From: Duncaniella sp.
GTDB taxonomy: Bacteria > Bacteroidota > Bacteroidia > Bacteroidales > Muribaculaceae
Direction: 5' to 3'
DNA length: 64,000 bases
Assembly (NCBI GenBank): GCA_023664955.1
Contig: JAMPEV010000001.1
Coordinates: forward strand, 750,962-814,961
Made by a program: the position numbers and the translations under genes
Notes under the pieces: generated by a model
The model's input: only the letters and a program-made list of their open reading frames with translations
Told to the model about the DNA's origin: nothing
Databases searched by the model: none
Part shown: piece by piece, positions 46,936 to 58,701 of the stretch
How positions within the stretch are numbered: the stretch's first letter is position 1
Layout of the letters: each line of letters starts with the position of its first letter

Positions 46936-48906
46936 TCAGAGAACACATACGGCAGTGATTATACCAAGTACAATTGCACCAAATAGATACCACCAGATAT
47001 ACATCTGAACCTTGCCGCTCTGGAAGCCCTTGATGGCCACAGATGCCTGGTTGGTGATGTATGCGAGACCATTCATAGTTCCATCGATGATATGGCGGTC
47101 AAACCATGCGATAGGTTTGCAGATACCATCGAAAATGATGCGGCGGGTGATAAAGAGATAGAGCTCATCCCAGTAGAAACGGTGATGTGCTGCTTCCCAA
47201 AGCCAACGCACCTTGTCGGCCATAGCTTTCGGATTCTCATTCTTATTGATGTAAAGATGACGTGCGAAAAGTATCGCAAGTAACGCTATTAAAACGCTGC
47301 CGCCTGCCACTGTCCAGTTGAGGTGTATAATATACTCTGAGCCGTCGAAGGTCACAAGCTTTCCGAAGGGGATGAATCCGGCCACAGTGGACACAGCTGC
47401 AAGGAACACCAATGGAAATGCCATTGCGAAGCCCGGGTCGTGGGGGAGTGCGCCATGATGCCCATGTGCTTCGAGGTCTTTTACTCGCTGCTCATAGTCG
47501 GGATTGTCCCACCAGAACACTAAGTAGTACATTCGGAACATATAGAATGCCGTCATTGCTGCTACCATCATCATCCATGCACCCCAGAACCAGTGGTTCT
47601 CAAAGCATGCCACGAGGATTTCATCCTTGGACCAAAATCCGGCGAAAGGTGGTATACCCGCAATGGCGAGACAGCCGATAAGGAAGGTAATGTGAGTGAT
47701 TGGCATATATTTACGAAGTCCGCCCATAGCTGTGTAGTTGTTAGAATGTACAGCGTGAATCAACGAACCTGCGCCGAGGAACAAGAGTGCCTTGAACATC
47801 GCATGGGTGAACAAGTGGAACATCGACGCCATGTAGCCGAGACCATGATGAATTGCTTCATTGTTATACGCAGCCACACCGAGCGAAACCATCATAAATG
47901 CAATCTGCGATATGGTGGAGAATGCAAGGATACGCTTGATGTCAATCTGAGTACATGCCACGATGGCCGCATAGAAAGCTGTCACCGCACCTACTACAGT
48001 GATGAATATCATCGCCGCGTTTTCAAGCATATAGAGCGGGAAGAGACGTGCCACCAAATACACACCGGCCACCACCATTGTAGCGGCATGAATCAGGGCT
48101 GACACAGGGGTCGGACCTTCCATTGCATCGGGAAGCCATATGTGAAGGGGTAGCATCGCTGACTTACCCATACCCCCGGTGAAGATAAGCACCAATGCCC
48201 ATGTGAGAACTGAAGCGCCCATGAAAGTTGCACCTCCAAAACACTCAAACACACCCTGGGGATTCTGTGTCATAGGCAGGAAGTCAAGCTGCTTGGTGTA
48301 GAACGACAGAATCAAGATACCGATTAGGAAGCCGAGGTCGGCGAATCGGGTTACGATAAACGCTTTCTTACATGCTGAAACAGCCGATGGCAAAGTGTAG
48401 AAGAATCCGATTAGCAGGAATGACGACGCTCCCACAAGCTCCCAGAAGATATACATCTGGAAAATATTGGTCGCAACTACAAGTCCGAGCATCGAGAAAC
48501 TGAACAATGAGAGGAATGCGTAGTAACGCTGGAATCCCTTCTCACCGTGCATATATCCGAGTGAGTAGACGTGGACCATGAACGAAATTGTCGGGATGAC
48601 AATAAGCATCATGGCTGAAATCGGATCCAAAAGGAAGCCTATCTTGATTGACAAGAATTCTGTGAATTGAAGCCATGTCTGGTTAAACACCACATACTGA
48701 AGACGGTCGGTACCGTCGACAAATAGTGGGTTGCCGGAGAAATAATAGGTAAACGCCGTGTAATAGGATAAAACCAACACGGTTCCCATGCCGAGCGTAC
48801 CAAGTGTACCGGCGAGTTTGTGACTCATCTTGACTCCCGCAAGTCCAAGGAATATGAACATGAACAGCGGGATAGCCAATATAAGAATAGGTATTGTAAT
48901 ATCCAT
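46936..48906 (-). CDS. nuoL: NADH-quinone oxidoreductase subunit L
   Basis: 656 residues with 16 or so helices, including the long lateral C-terminal helix. Distal pump of complex I. Signals: MGKSAMLPLHIWLPDAMEGPTPVSALIHAATMVVAGVYL and IPPFAGFWSKDEIL. 30 bp upstream of nuoM and 6 bp after nuoK. Confidence 0.97.
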   Translation of the reverse strand: MDITIPILILAIPLFMFIFLGLAGVKMSHKLAGTLGTLGMGTVLVLSYYTAFTYYFSGNPLFVDGTDRLQYVVFNQTWLQFTEFLSIKIGFLLDPISAMMLIVIPTISFMVHVYSLGYMHGEKGFQRYYAFLSLFSFSMLGLVVATNIFQMYIFWELVGASSFLLIGFFYTLPSAVSACKKAFIVTRFADLGFLIGILILSFYTKQLDFLPMTQNPQGVFECFGGATFMGASVLTWALVLIFTGGMGKSAMLPLHIWLPDAMEGPTPVSALIHAATMVVAGVYLVARLFPLYMLENAAMIFITVVGAVTAFYAAIVACTQIDIKRILAFSTISQIAFMMVSLGVAAYNNEAIHHGLGYMASMFHLFTHAMFKALLFLGAGSLIHAVHSNNYTAMGGLRKYMPITHITFLIGCLAIAGIPPFAGFWSKDEILVACFENHWFWGAWMMMVAAMTAFYMFRMYYLVFWWDNPDYEQRVKDLEAHGHHGALPHDPGFAMAFPLVFLAAVSTVAGFIPFGKLVTFDGSEYIIHLNWTVAGGSVLIALLAILFARHLYINKNENPKAMADKVRWLWEAAHHRFYWDELYLFITRRIIFDGICKPIAWFDRHIIDGTMNGLAYITNQASVAIKGFQSGKVQMYIWWYLFGAIVLGIITAVCVL

Positions 48907-48912
48907 AGCGTA

Positions 48913-49224
48913 TTAATATTTCATTTTAGTTGCGTCGCGCACATCAATATTTTTGCTCACACGGTAAAGGTTGATAATAATGGCAATTGCAAGCGCTGTT
49001 TCAGCGGCCGCGATTGCAATCCCAAACAATGTGAACATCCATCCCTCCATTGAGCCGGGATAGAGATAGCGATTAAACACGACAAAATTAATATCTACCG
49101 CATTGAGCATGAGTTCGAGGGAGATAAGCATAGCGATCATGTTGCGGCGTGTCAGAAATCCGTATACTCCGCAGCAAAACATCACGAGTGCCGGGACGAG
49201 ATACCAAATCAATGTTATATCCAT
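48913..49224 (-). CDS. nuoK: NADH-quinone oxidoreductase subunit K
   Basis: 103 residues with three transmembrane helices. MLISLELMLNAVDINFV carries the conserved Glu, and AIAAAETALAIAIIINLYR the second. Membrane-arm core subunit next to NuoJ. Gaps of 6 bp on both sides. Confidence 0.96.
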   Translation of the reverse strand: MDITLIWYLVPALVMFCCGVYGFLTRRNMIAMLISLELMLNAVDINFVVFNRYLYPGSMEGWMFTLFGIAIAAAETALAIAIIINLYRVSKNIDVRDATKMKY

Positions 49225-49230
49225 GTCGAA

Positions 49231-49746
49231 TTAGCGTTTACGGGCGACTACGACGCCACCGATTATACATGCGAGTAATAACACACTGATAGCCTCGAAC
49301 GGGAGAAGATACTGCTGGTAACCTGAGCCAAGCATTGCTGTGCCAATCTCCTTCATTTCAGGATTGGACATTACAGGCAATGAGGTAAACAGGTCGGCAC
49401 AACGTGAGAAGAGTGCCCAACCGCAAGCGGCTGCGACACCCAATGCTCCTATCGCACCTAAGAGTTTCTTCCTTGAAGCCAGCTGTTCACTGTTGTCACC
49501 TGGGCGTGTGGTCAATAGGATTGAGAACACGAATAGCACGACAATACCTCCGGCATACACCGCTATCTGCACAGTACCTAAGAACTCATAATCGAGCTTG
49601 AAATAGAGGGCCGCTGTGGCAAAAAGGGTGAAGAGCAGATATGTTGCCGCACGCAAGATTTTGCGGGTGGTGACAGTCAGGATTGAGAAGACGACAATCG
49701 CCAGGGCGATTATCCAGTAACAAATGATACTTCCTACTGATTCCAT
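49231..49746 (-). CDS. nuoJ: NADH-quinone oxidoreductase subunit J
   Basis: 171 residues, five helices. ATYLLFTLFATAALYFKLDYEFLGTVQIAVYAGGIVVLFVFSIL is the classical NuoJ core with the pi-bulge TM3 region. The C-terminus ends ...VVVARKR. Follows nuoI by 15 bp. Confidence 0.95.
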   Translation of the reverse strand: MESVGSIICYWIIALAIVVFSILTVTTRKILRAATYLLFTLFATAALYFKLDYEFLGTVQIAVYAGGIVVLFVFSILLTTRPGDNSEQLASRKKLLGAIGALGVAAACGWALFSRCADLFTSLPVMSNPEMKEIGTAMLGSGYQQYLLPFEAISVLLLACIIGGVVVARKR

Positions 49747-49761
49747 ATACTGTGATCGTGA

Positions 49762-50532
49762 TTAATTATCTGTTTTAGGAGCATTGGTGGCCGTGGCGGC
49801 TGCCTTGGCGGCTTTTAGCTTTGCAGCTTTTTCGAGTGCAGCGCGGATTTTTGCCTCCTTCTCTGGGTCGCCGGCTGCGGCTGCAAGTGCCTTCTTTGCT
49901 TTTTCGTCAAGCTCCACCGTTTCCTGCCGGGCTGAGGAGGACGCTGGGACTGATGCCGCTGAGGGAGCAGCACCTTCAGCTGCCTTCTTAGCGGCCGCAG
50001 CTGCCTTGGCGGCCGCAACCTTTGCCTCTTTTTCCGCCTGTAGCTTGGCTATTTGTTCGGGAGTGGGTTTCGGCTCCTCTTTCTCAGGGAGATAATTGAG
50101 CTGTTTCACAAGCTTTCCCCGGGTGAACACTGCCTGTTCAAAGTCATTTGAAAAATCAAGTGCGTCGGTGGGGCAATTGGTCACACATAGCTGACAGAAT
50201 GTACAACTTCCCAAGTCGTAGATATACTTGTCGAGCTTCTTTTTTTTCTTACCGTCCCATGTCTCGACCATCTTAGTGTCGAGCTTGATAGTGCCGTTAG
50301 GACACACGCGCTCACACGTTCCGCAAGCGATACATTTATGGTTGCCCTGATCATCATATTTCAGACGGAGCACCGCGCGGAAACGGTCGGCAACCGGCAG
50401 ATTATCACGGTTGTCGGGATACTGTTCGGTGATTTTGGGGGTGACAAATTCTTTACCGGTCACCTGCATGCCTTTTATTAGGCTTGCGATTCCGGAGCCG
50501 AGATTAGAGAAATATTCTTTTACACTTCCCAT
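49762..50532 (-). CDS. nuoI: NADH-quinone oxidoreductase subunit I with Ala/Lys-rich tail
   Basis: 256 residues; usual length is about 150-180. It carries iron-sulfur clusters N6a/N6b of complex I. Two 4Fe-4S motifs: Cys67-70-73-77 (CIACGTCERVCP) and Cys110-113-116-120 (CTFCQLCVTNCP). Residues about 150-256 form an extension unlike the family: Glu/Pro first (PEKEEPKPTPEQ), then long Ala/Lys runs such as AAAKAAAAAKKAA and KAAKLKAAKAAA. This may be an extended helix that binds an unknown partner. First nuo gene after atpG, 25 bp downstream of it. Confidence 0.94.
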   Translation of the reverse strand: MGSVKEYFSNLGSGIASLIKGMQVTGKEFVTPKITEQYPDNRDNLPVADRFRAVLRLKYDDQGNHKCIACGTCERVCPNGTIKLDTKMVETWDGKKKKKLDKYIYDLGSCTFCQLCVTNCPTDALDFSNDFEQAVFTRGKLVKQLNYLPEKEEPKPTPEQIAKLQAEKEAKVAAAKAAAAAKKAAEGAAPSAASVPASSSARQETVELDEKAKKALAAAAGDPEKEAKIRAALEKAAKLKAAKAAATATNAPKTDN

Positions 50533-50557
50533 TTTTTGGTTGGATATAAATTACATA

Positions 50558-51442
50558 TTAGTCACGCACCTGACCTCCGATGATATCGAGGAGCTCAGTG
50601 GTGATGCTTTGTTGACGAAGTTTATTGTATTCGAGGCGCAATTGTTCAAGAAGTTTCTGTGCATTGTCGTTAGCACTCTGCATTGCCATCACGCGGGCGG
50701 CCTGCTCTGAGGCACGGTTCTCGGTGAACACTTCCTGCATCACAGCAAGCAGGAACATCGGTAGCACTGAAACGAAAATGGTGCGCGCATCGGGCTCGAA
50801 GATGCACGGACGGCACACAGCCTTTACGTCTTCGGCGTTGAATGATTCAGGCACCACGGGGAGGAATTGCTCTGAGTGTATGCGCTGGCGGCTCACACTT
50901 TGGAAATTCATGTAAAGCAATTCCACCTTGTCAAGCTCGCCATTGAGGTAGCGCTTCTCTATTTCACTAGTAAAAAGCTTTACCTTTTCGGCATTTGACT
51001 TTGAGTCCACACCCGGAATGGTGACCATCGAAATCGTGGCGTCAGTCACTTTCCCTACCGCCTTGGACATTTTCTTTCCGACTGCGAAAATCGTGATTTT
51101 CACACCGGAGCCATACTTCTCGCGATAGTTGCGGAGCTTGACTAAAAGCTCCTTGAAGATATTGATATTATACGCTCCGCAAAGGCCGTCATCGGAACCT
51201 AACACCACAATACCTATGGCTGAGACGTCGCGGGCTTCCGTCAGCGGTGACGAAAATTCGGCATCGGCAGTTAGGAGATTGCCTATGATGGTTTCGATCT
51301 GGCTGCGGAACGGAAGCAGACGACGGAGGTCACCCTCGGCACGGTGCATCTTAGCCGAGGATATCATCTTCATCGCGCCGGTTATCTTCTCGCTGGAAGC
51401 CACAGACCCGATTCGTCCTTTTAGTTCGCGTAGTGTAGCCAT
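50558..51442 (-). CDS. atpG: ATP synthase F1 subunit gamma
   Basis: 294 residues. Central rotor stalk. N-terminal ATLRELKGRIGSVASSEKITGAMKMISSAKM and the C-terminal AMQSANDNAQKLLEQLRLEYNKLRQQSITTELLDI coiled-coil pair are diagnostic. Last of the atp genes; the next gene is nuoI, 25 bp away with no promoter signal between. Confidence 0.97.
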   Translation of the reverse strand: MATLRELKGRIGSVASSEKITGAMKMISSAKMHRAEGDLRRLLPFRSQIETIIGNLLTADAEFSSPLTEARDVSAIGIVVLGSDDGLCGAYNINIFKELLVKLRNYREKYGSGVKITIFAVGKKMSKAVGKVTDATISMVTIPGVDSKSNAEKVKLFTSEIEKRYLNGELDKVELLYMNFQSVSRQRIHSEQFLPVVPESFNAEDVKAVCRPCIFEPDARTIFVSVLPMFLLAVMQEVFTENRASEQAARVMAMQSANDNAQKLLEQLRLEYNKLRQQSITTELLDIIGGQVRD

Positions 51443-51448
51443 TGATTT

Positions 51449-53020
51449 TTATTTATAGGATGCCGAAATTTCAGCTGCTGCTGAGGTGAGTTTTGATGCC
51501 GTGTCGTCATCGAGCTTCCCGGCGCGGATTGCATCCATCGCTTCGGGATATTTGCTGTTGACGAGCTGGAGGAATCGCTTCTCGAATTCTGCGACCTTGT
51601 CAAGGGGCACATTTTCGAGTAGACCTTTTGTACCGCAGAATATCACGGCAACTTCATCCTCTACCTTCATTGGTGAGTATTGGGGTTGGATGAGGAGACG
51701 TTCATTCTTGCGTCCTTTGTCAATCACACGGGCGGTCACGGGGTCGATATCACCACCGAATTTGGTGAATGATTCAAGTTCGCGGAACTGTGCCTGATCA
51801 ATTTTCAGTGTTCCGGCCACCTTCTTCATTGACTTAATCTGTGCGTTACCACCCACACGTGACACTGAGATACCCACGTTGATAGCGGGACGGATACCAC
51901 GGTTGAAGAGCGCGGTTTCAAGGAATATCTGACCGTCGGTGATTGAAATAACGTTGGTAGGAATGTAAGCTGACACGTCTCCGGCCTGAGTTTCTATAAT
52001 CGGCAGTGCGGTAAGCGAACCGCCACCTTTCACTTTACCCTTCAACGATTCCGGGAGATCGTTCATATTCTCTGCCACCTGCTGGTTGTCAATGATTTTA
52101 GCGGCACGTTCGAGCAGACGGCTATGGAGATAGAAGATATCGCCCGGATAGGCTTCACGTCCCGAAGGACGCTTTAGGATAAGTGAGATTTCGCGGTAGG
52201 CAACGGCCTGCTTTGACAAGTCATCGTAGATGATGAGTGCGTCACGGCCGGTGTCGCGGATGAACTCGCCGATTGCCACGCCTGCAAACGGTGCGTAATA
52301 ACGCATTGACGCTGAGTCGGCAGCGGTAGCGGCTACAACCACTGTGTAGTCAAGCGCGCCATGCTGGCGGAGAGTCTCTACTGTTGCTGCAACTGATGAG
52401 GCTTTTTGTCCGATAGCCACATAGATACAGTAAACAGGCTTCCCATCCTCGAAATTCTTACGCTGGTTGATGATTGTGTCGATTGCGATTGCAGTCTTAC
52501 CAATCTGACGGTCACCAATGATAAGCTCACGCTGGCCGCGGCCTATGGGCACCATGGAGTCTATAGCCTTCAATCCGGTCTGGAGGGGCTGCTTCACGGG
52601 CTGACGGAAGATAACGCCCGGAGCTTTGCGCTCGAGCGGCATCGGGAGAAGCTCTCCGTCTATGGGACCACGTCCGTCAATGGGTTGACCAAGGACATTT
52701 ATCACACGGCCGAAAACACCATCGCCCACATGGATTGAGGCTATCTCGCCTGTGCGCTTCACTGACATGTTTTCAGTCACTTTGTCAACATTGTTAAGGA
52801 GGATGACACCTACGTTGCTTTCTTCAAGGTTGAGTGCCACACCTTTAACTCCGTTTTCAAATTCTACGAGCTCGTTGGCACACACGTTGTCGAGTCCGTA
52901 CACATGCGCCACACCATCGCCTACTTCAAGCACTGTGCCGGTCTCTTCAAACGACACCTTGGAGTTGACATTTTCGAGCTGTTGTTTTAATACCTGAGAA
53001 ATCTCGCTTGGGTTTATCAT
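51449..53020 (-). CDS. atpA: ATP synthase F1 subunit alpha
   Basis: 523 residues. Non-catalytic nucleotide-binding subunit. Walker [14 protein letters not shown]; the arginine-finger region and [27 protein letters not shown] are in place. 6 bp upstream of atpG. Confidence 0.98.
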   Translation of the reverse strand: MINPSEISQVLKQQLENVNSKVSFEETGTVLEVGDGVAHVYGLDNVCANELVEFENGVKGVALNLEESNVGVILLNNVDKVTENMSVKRTGEIASIHVGDGVFGRVINVLGQPIDGRGPIDGELLPMPLERKAPGVIFRQPVKQPLQTGLKAIDSMVPIGRGQRELIIGDRQIGKTAIAIDTIINQRKNFEDGKPVYCIYVAIGQKASSVAATVETLRQHGALDYTVVVAATAADSASMRYYAPFAGVAIGEFIRDTGRDALIIYDDLSKQAVAYREISLILKRPSGREAYPGDIFYLHSRLLERAAKIIDNQQVAENMNDLPESLKGKVKGGGSLTALPIIETQAGDVSAYIPTNVISITDGQIFLETALFNRGIRPAINVGISVSRVGGNAQIKSMKKVAGTLKIDQAQFRELESFTKFGGDIDPVTARVIDKGRKNERLLIQPQYSPMKVEDEVAVIFCGTKGLLENVPLDKVAEFEKRFLQLVNSKYPEAMDAIRAGKLDDDTASKLTSAAAEISASYK

Positions 53021-53033
53021 TGGTAATGTGAAA

Positions 53034-53579
53034 TTATTTGCTTAAAAGTTTCAAACGCAATTGCTTCAATTCATTGGCAATCGAAGCGTCAAGTTTTTCA
53101 TTATTGATATTTACTACGAAACCTCCTATGAGGTCGGGATCGACACTGTGGTTATACTCCATTGTGCCTCCGTTGAGATGACGCTCGATGAGCTTTTTGA
53201 GTCTCTCCTCCTCTGCGGGTCCGAATGGTGCAGCCGATGTGACATTGACGAGATAAATCTTATGTTCCCTGCGGTATATTTTCATATATGCGAGGGCAAT
53301 GTCGCGAGCAGCCGCCAAGCGGTTGTTTTCGACAAGCAGCTGCAGGAATTGTGCGTATACTTTGTCTTCGGCATCAGCACCGGCTGCGATGGTGAGTAGC
53401 TTCACCTTATCGGCAGCGGCCACAAAGGGGTTAGCCATGACTTGCTGAAGTGACGGCTCCGCCACGAATGATTCGTGGAGCTTGTGCATCATGTCATAGA
53501 TGTGCTTGTCATCTTTATTTTCGCCTGCGTACTCGAAGAGTGCCTTGGCGTAGCGGCTTGGGATGAGACCTTCGTTCAT
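53034..53579 (-). CDS. atpH: ATP synthase F1 subunit delta
   Basis: 181 residues. Peripheral-stalk subunit joining F1 and subunit b (OSCP-like). The motif [15 protein letters not shown] near the start and [21 protein letters not shown] near the C-terminus are diagnostic. 13 bp upstream of atpA. Confidence 0.95.
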   Translation of the reverse strand: MNEGLIPSRYAKALFEYAGENKDDKHIYDMMHKLHESFVAEPSLQQVMANPFVAAADKVKLLTIAAGADAEDKVYAQFLQLLVENNRLAAARDIALAYMKIYRREHKIYLVNVTSAAPFGPAEEERLKKLIERHLNGGTMEYNHSVDPDLIGGFVVNINNEKLDASIANELKQLRLKLLSK

Positions 53580-53606
53580 TGCGTACTTTAGAGCCTTTTG
53601 AGGGTG

Positions 53607-54104
53607 TTAATTTTGTTTCTCAATTTCGTCGAGCAGTGAGCTCACGAGCTTTTCCTGGGCTTTTTCGTCCCTCATCTCGTTGCGCACCACCTTTTGGGCG
53701 ATGTCGAGGGCGAAGGTTGACACCTCGTTGCGGAATTGCTGCTGTGCTTCCTTTCGTTCCTGTTCGATTGACACCTTAGCGGCATCCATCACCTTCTTTG
53801 CTTCGGCCTGGGCTGCTGTGCGGGCTTCTTCGATAATCTGTGTCTTCATCTTATCGGCCTCACGTAGCATCTCGGCCTGCTGGCGACGGGCTTCCGCTAT
53901 CTGTTTATCCGCCTCTTCACGGGCATGGTCAAGCTGTTCTTTGGCATTTTGAGCATACTCCACACCTTTGTCGATGAGGTCGGCTCGGTCGGACACTCCT
54001 TTCAGAATCGCTGGCCAGCCCCACTTCCACAGGATGAAGAAGAGGATGGCAAACGATACGAACATCCAAAATATCAGACCGAAATCAGGCGTGAATAGTT
54101 CCAT
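53607..54104 (-). CDS. atpF: ATP synthase Fo subunit b
   Basis: 165 residues. One N-terminal transmembrane helix (about 8-27, GLIFWMFVSFAILFFILWKWGW), then a long charged helix with the coiled-coil pattern AEARRQQAEMLREADKMKTQI; peripheral stalk. Confidence 0.96.
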   Translation of the reverse strand: MELFTPDFGLIFWMFVSFAILFFILWKWGWPAILKGVSDRADLIDKGVEYAQNAKEQLDHAREEADKQIAEARRQQAEMLREADKMKTQIIEEARTAAQAEAKKVMDAAKVSIEQERKEAQQQFRNEVSTFALDIAQKVVRNEMRDEKAQEKLVSSLLDEIEKQN

Positions 54105-54133
54105 AATATTCTAATTATTGGAATTGCCCCGGA

Positions 54134-54382
54134 TTAGCCTACGAACATTGCGAGGATACAAACGATAACTGCGAAGAGTGCCACACCTTCGATGAGGGCG
54201 GCAATTACGATCATGTTACTACGGATATCGCCTGTTGACTCGGGCTGACGCGCGATGGCTTCCATGGCTGAACCACCAATCTTACCGATACCGATACCGG
54301 CACCAATTGCTGCGATTGCTGCACCGATACATACACCGATGCCGAGAGTTCCTTCGATAGCTGCTAAAATCATTGCTAACAT
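54134..54382 (-). CDS. atpE: ATP synthase Fo subunit c
   Basis: 82 residues from ATG 54382 (an earlier in-frame start at 54484 overlaps atpB and adds a non-family stretch). Two transmembrane helices with loop ARQPESTGD. Ion carboxylate Glu65. Positions 32 and 66 are Ile and Gly, where Na+-type rings have Gln and Ser, so a proton ring is predicted. Lys34 next to the TM1 Gly motif is uncommon. Confidence 0.93.
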   Translation of the reverse strand: MLAMILAAIEGTLGIGVCIGAAIAAIGAGIGIGKIGGSAMEAIARQPESTGDIRSNMIVIAALIEGVALFAVIVCILAMFVG

Positions 54383-54416
54383 AACTTTGAGATTTAAAAT
54401 GGTTATTTTATAAGTT

Positions 54417-55562
54417 TTAGTTTTTTGTATTAGTTTGTGTTGCCGCCACACCCGGGGCTGCATGGCCGGCAGAGGTTTCTTCATGTTTCTCGTGATGTCC
54501 TTCTTCCTGACCCAAGGCTATGAAGAGGGTCGAGAGCATCGTGAACACATAAGCTTGGATAAAGCTCACAAGAACATCAATGCAAAGCATGAACACTGAG
54601 AATATAACTGATACCACGGCGGTAGCTCCGGTGACAGCCGGCCCCATAGCCGCAAATATGAAGATAAGCAGCGTGAGCACTATCACTATCATGTGTCCTC
54701 CCATCATATTGGCAAATAGACGCACTGTCAATGCCGCCGGCTTTGTGAAGATTCCGAATATCTCGATAATCGGCATGATGGGCAATGGCCATTTCAACCA
54801 CCAGGGTACATCCGGATTAAAGATTTCTTTCCAGTAATGTTTTGTGGCACAGATATTGGTAATCAAGAATGTAAGGATTGCAAGCACGAGCGTCACTGCG
54901 ATATTACCGGTAAGATTGGCTCCACCGGGAAATATCACTATCAATCCCAAGAGGTTCATCACAAGGATAAGGAAGAACACTGTGAGCAGGTAGGGAGCGA
55001 ATCGTGGGGCCTTGTCCTTAAGGGTCGGCTTGATAACGCCGTCGTAGATGAACATGATGACGAACTCTACTGCTCCTGTCATCTTGCGCGGCCCTTTCAT
55101 GCCCTGAGTCTTGTGCCAGCGAGCCACATTGAGTATAGCCCAAAGCACTAGAATCACCGAGATGAACAGCGCGCACACATTCTTTGTTATGGAGATGTCA
55201 ACCACCGGCTTTACTTCCTCGCCGTTGACGATTTCCACCACCTTACCCTTGTAGGGGCTATCCTTTCCGGCAATCTTGAAGTCAACATTGCCGTCATGGT
55301 ACACTTGTCCGTCTGTGACACGTGACGAAGAGAAAATGTGCAGTCCGTCACTGCCCCACACGACAACGGGAAGAGGGATGCGCTTGTGATGATTGAAAGG
55401 CACTTCCCACCCGTAACCGTCACCAAGGTGCTCAAATATGATGCCCTGTGCATCGATACCCTCCTCTTTACCTGAGTCATCATGGCCGGAAGCCATGCAC
55501 CCTAAGGGAAGCAGCATCGCGATAAGCGCAAAGGCTATTGTAGCAAAGAGATTTCTTTTCAT
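54417..55562 (-). CDS. atpB: ATP synthase Fo subunit a with exported N-domain
   Basis: 381 residues; E. coli subunit a is 271. The first 130 residues hold a signal-like segment (1-25, MLLPLGC) and a periplasmic domain, known in Bacteroidota. The membrane core has the essential Arg281 (LTVRLFANMMGGH) and PWWLKWPLPIMPIIEIFG. The C-terminus carries a His/Glu-rich tail (EEGHHEKHEE). It forms the proton half-channels. Confidence 0.96.
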   Translation of the reverse strand: MKRNLFATIAFALIAMLLPLGCMASGHDDSGKEEGIDAQGIIFEHLGDGYGWEVPFNHHKRIPLPVVVWGSDGLHIFSSSRVTDGQVYHDGNVDFKIAGKDSPYKGKVVEIVNGEEVKPVVDISITKNVCALFISVILVLWAILNVARWHKTQGMKGPRKMTGAVEFVIMFIYDGVIKPTLKDKAPRFAPYLLTVFFLILVMNLLGLIVIFPGGANLTGNIAVTLVLAILTFLITNICATKHYWKEIFNPDVPWWLKWPLPIMPIIEIFGIFTKPAALTVRLFANMMGGHMIVIVLTLLIFIFAAMGPAVTGATAVVSVIFSVFMLCIDVLVSFIQAYVFTMLSTLFIALGQEEGHHEKHEETSAGHAAPGVAATQTNTKN

Positions 55563-55573
55563 CGTAACGGTTA

Positions 55574-55807
55574 TTAATATATGCAGATTGACACTATATT
55601 ATTATCAACATCGACTATGCCGCCGGTTATTTCGGCTTGCTGCTCTCCCTCAGAGGTGGTGTAACGCACGGTTCCCGGGGTGAGGGTCGAAATCAGTGAC
55701 GCATGTCCCGGGAGCACCGTGAAAGCGCCCATACTTCCGGGGAGGTGAACCACGCTCACTTCTCCTTGAAATACTATATCCTCAGCCGATATGATTTTGA
55801 GTGTCAT
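55574..55807 (-). CDS. atpC: ATP synthase F1 subunit epsilon, short form
   Basis: 77 residues: the N-terminal beta-sandwich only (IISAEDIVFQGEVSVVHLPGSMGAFTVLPGHASLISTLTPG). The C-terminal helical hairpin that inhibits ATP hydrolysis in other bacteria is absent, as in other Bacteroidota. 12 bp before atpB. The 113-bp gap before it (55808-55920) shows no gene and no promoter. Confidence 0.93.
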   Translation of the reverse strand: MTLKIISAEDIVFQGEVSVVHLPGSMGAFTVLPGHASLISTLTPGTVRYTTSEGEQQAEITGGIVDVDNNIVSICIY

Positions 55808-55920
55808 CTTGATTCAATTGAATTTATTTTACTCCAACAAGGGATTACCTGTCAATTTATTTAACCTCAACTAAGGCATCCCGCTGATTATTTCTACTTA
55901 TGCAAGAAAATGCCTCCCGC

Positions 55921-57462
<1,542 letters not shown>

Positions 57463-57540
57463 CTATTTGACCACGAATCGATTGATAGCGGATTTCTAAG
57501 TCTCCTGAGTATTTTGATTATTTTATTATCGGGATTAATT

Positions 57541-58617
57541 TTAGAGATACAACCTGAAAGTTACCACCAACACCATCAACACCAGGTTGAAAAGATTAAT
57601 CGGAAGGAGATATTTCCATTCAAGTGAGAGCAACTGGTCGATACGGAGACGGGGGAATGTCCACTTGAACCAGATTATGATAAATGACAAGCCTATTGCC
57701 TTGGCGAAGAACCAGATTACCGACGGAATATAGTCCATAATGTGGTTAAACGCATCCCAGCCCGGAATGTGGAGCGGCATCCAGCCTCCGAAGAAGAGAA
57801 GCGCAGCAACGCCCGACACTATAAAGAGGTTGAGGTACTCAGCAAGGTAGAAGAAACCGAAATGGATACCGGAATACTCTGTGTGGTAGCCGGCGGTTAG
57901 CTCACTTTCTGCTTCAGGAAGGTCAAACGGGCCACGGTTAGTCTCAGCAGTACCTGCAATCATGAATATCACAAATGCTATAATCGCCGGAATATGACCC
58001 GAGAAGATGAACCACAAGTGATTCTGAGCTTCAACAATCCCTCCGACCGACATTGTGCCGGCCATGCACACCATGGTGACTACACACAATCCCATCGATA
58101 ATTCATAGCTGACCATTTGGGCACCTGAACGTAATGCGCCTATAAGGGTAAACTTATTGTTTGACGACCATCCGGCCAAAAGGATTCCTAACACACCGAT
58201 TGACGAAACTGCCAATAGGAAGAAAATGCCGACATTGAAGTCAATAACCTGCAGGCCATTACCCCACGGTAGCACCGCAAAGGCAAGCATCGAAGCGATA
58301 ATGACAAGGTAAGGTGCAAGCCCGAAAAGGAATTTGTCGATATGGTTGAGTGAAATAAGCTCCTTTATAAGGATCTTGAACATATCGGCAATACTCTGCA
58401 TCAAGCCCCATGGTCCCACACGGTTAGGACCGAGACGACACTGGAAATATGCACAAATCTTGCGTTCGAAGAGAATGTAGAACAGAGCCAGCACTGCATA
58501 TAGCAACATCAACCCCACTCCTATGAGGAGACATTCAAGGGTGACGGCGAGCCACTCAGGCATGAAGCCGGTGAAGAGTGAGTGAAGCCAGGCGGTTCCT
58601 ACTGATAAGTCTTGCAT
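57541..58617 (-). CDS. nuoH: NADH-quinone oxidoreductase subunit H
   Basis: 358 residues, eight or nine helices. Forms the quinone cavity. [36 protein letters not shown] (the ERK...GPNRVG motif), [20 protein letters not shown] and [12 protein letters not shown] are diagnostic. Last gene of the first nuo block. Confidence 0.97.
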   Translation of the reverse strand: MQDLSVGTAWLHSLFTGFMPEWLAVTLECLLIGVGLMLLYAVLALFYILFERKICAYFQCRLGPNRVGPWGLMQSIADMFKILIKELISLNHIDKFLFGLAPYLVIIASMLAFAVLPWGNGLQVIDFNVGIFFLLAVSSIGVLGILLAGWSSNNKFTLIGALRSGAQMVSYELSMGLCVVTMVCMAGTMSVGGIVEAQNHLWFIFSGHIPAIIAFVIFMIAGTAETNRGPFDLPEAESELTAGYHTEYSGIHFGFFYLAEYLNLFIVSGVAALLFFGGWMPLHIPGWDAFNHIMDYIPSVIWFFAKAIGLSFIIIWFKWTFPRLRIDQLLSLEWKYLLPINLFNLVLMVLVVTFRLYL

Positions 58618-58701
58618 AACGTCTTTATAATTACTGTATTTCTCTTATTTATTCTGTTGATAGGAGGGGGAGGATTCTCTGTTTTCCGGTTTTTGCGGTT
58701 A

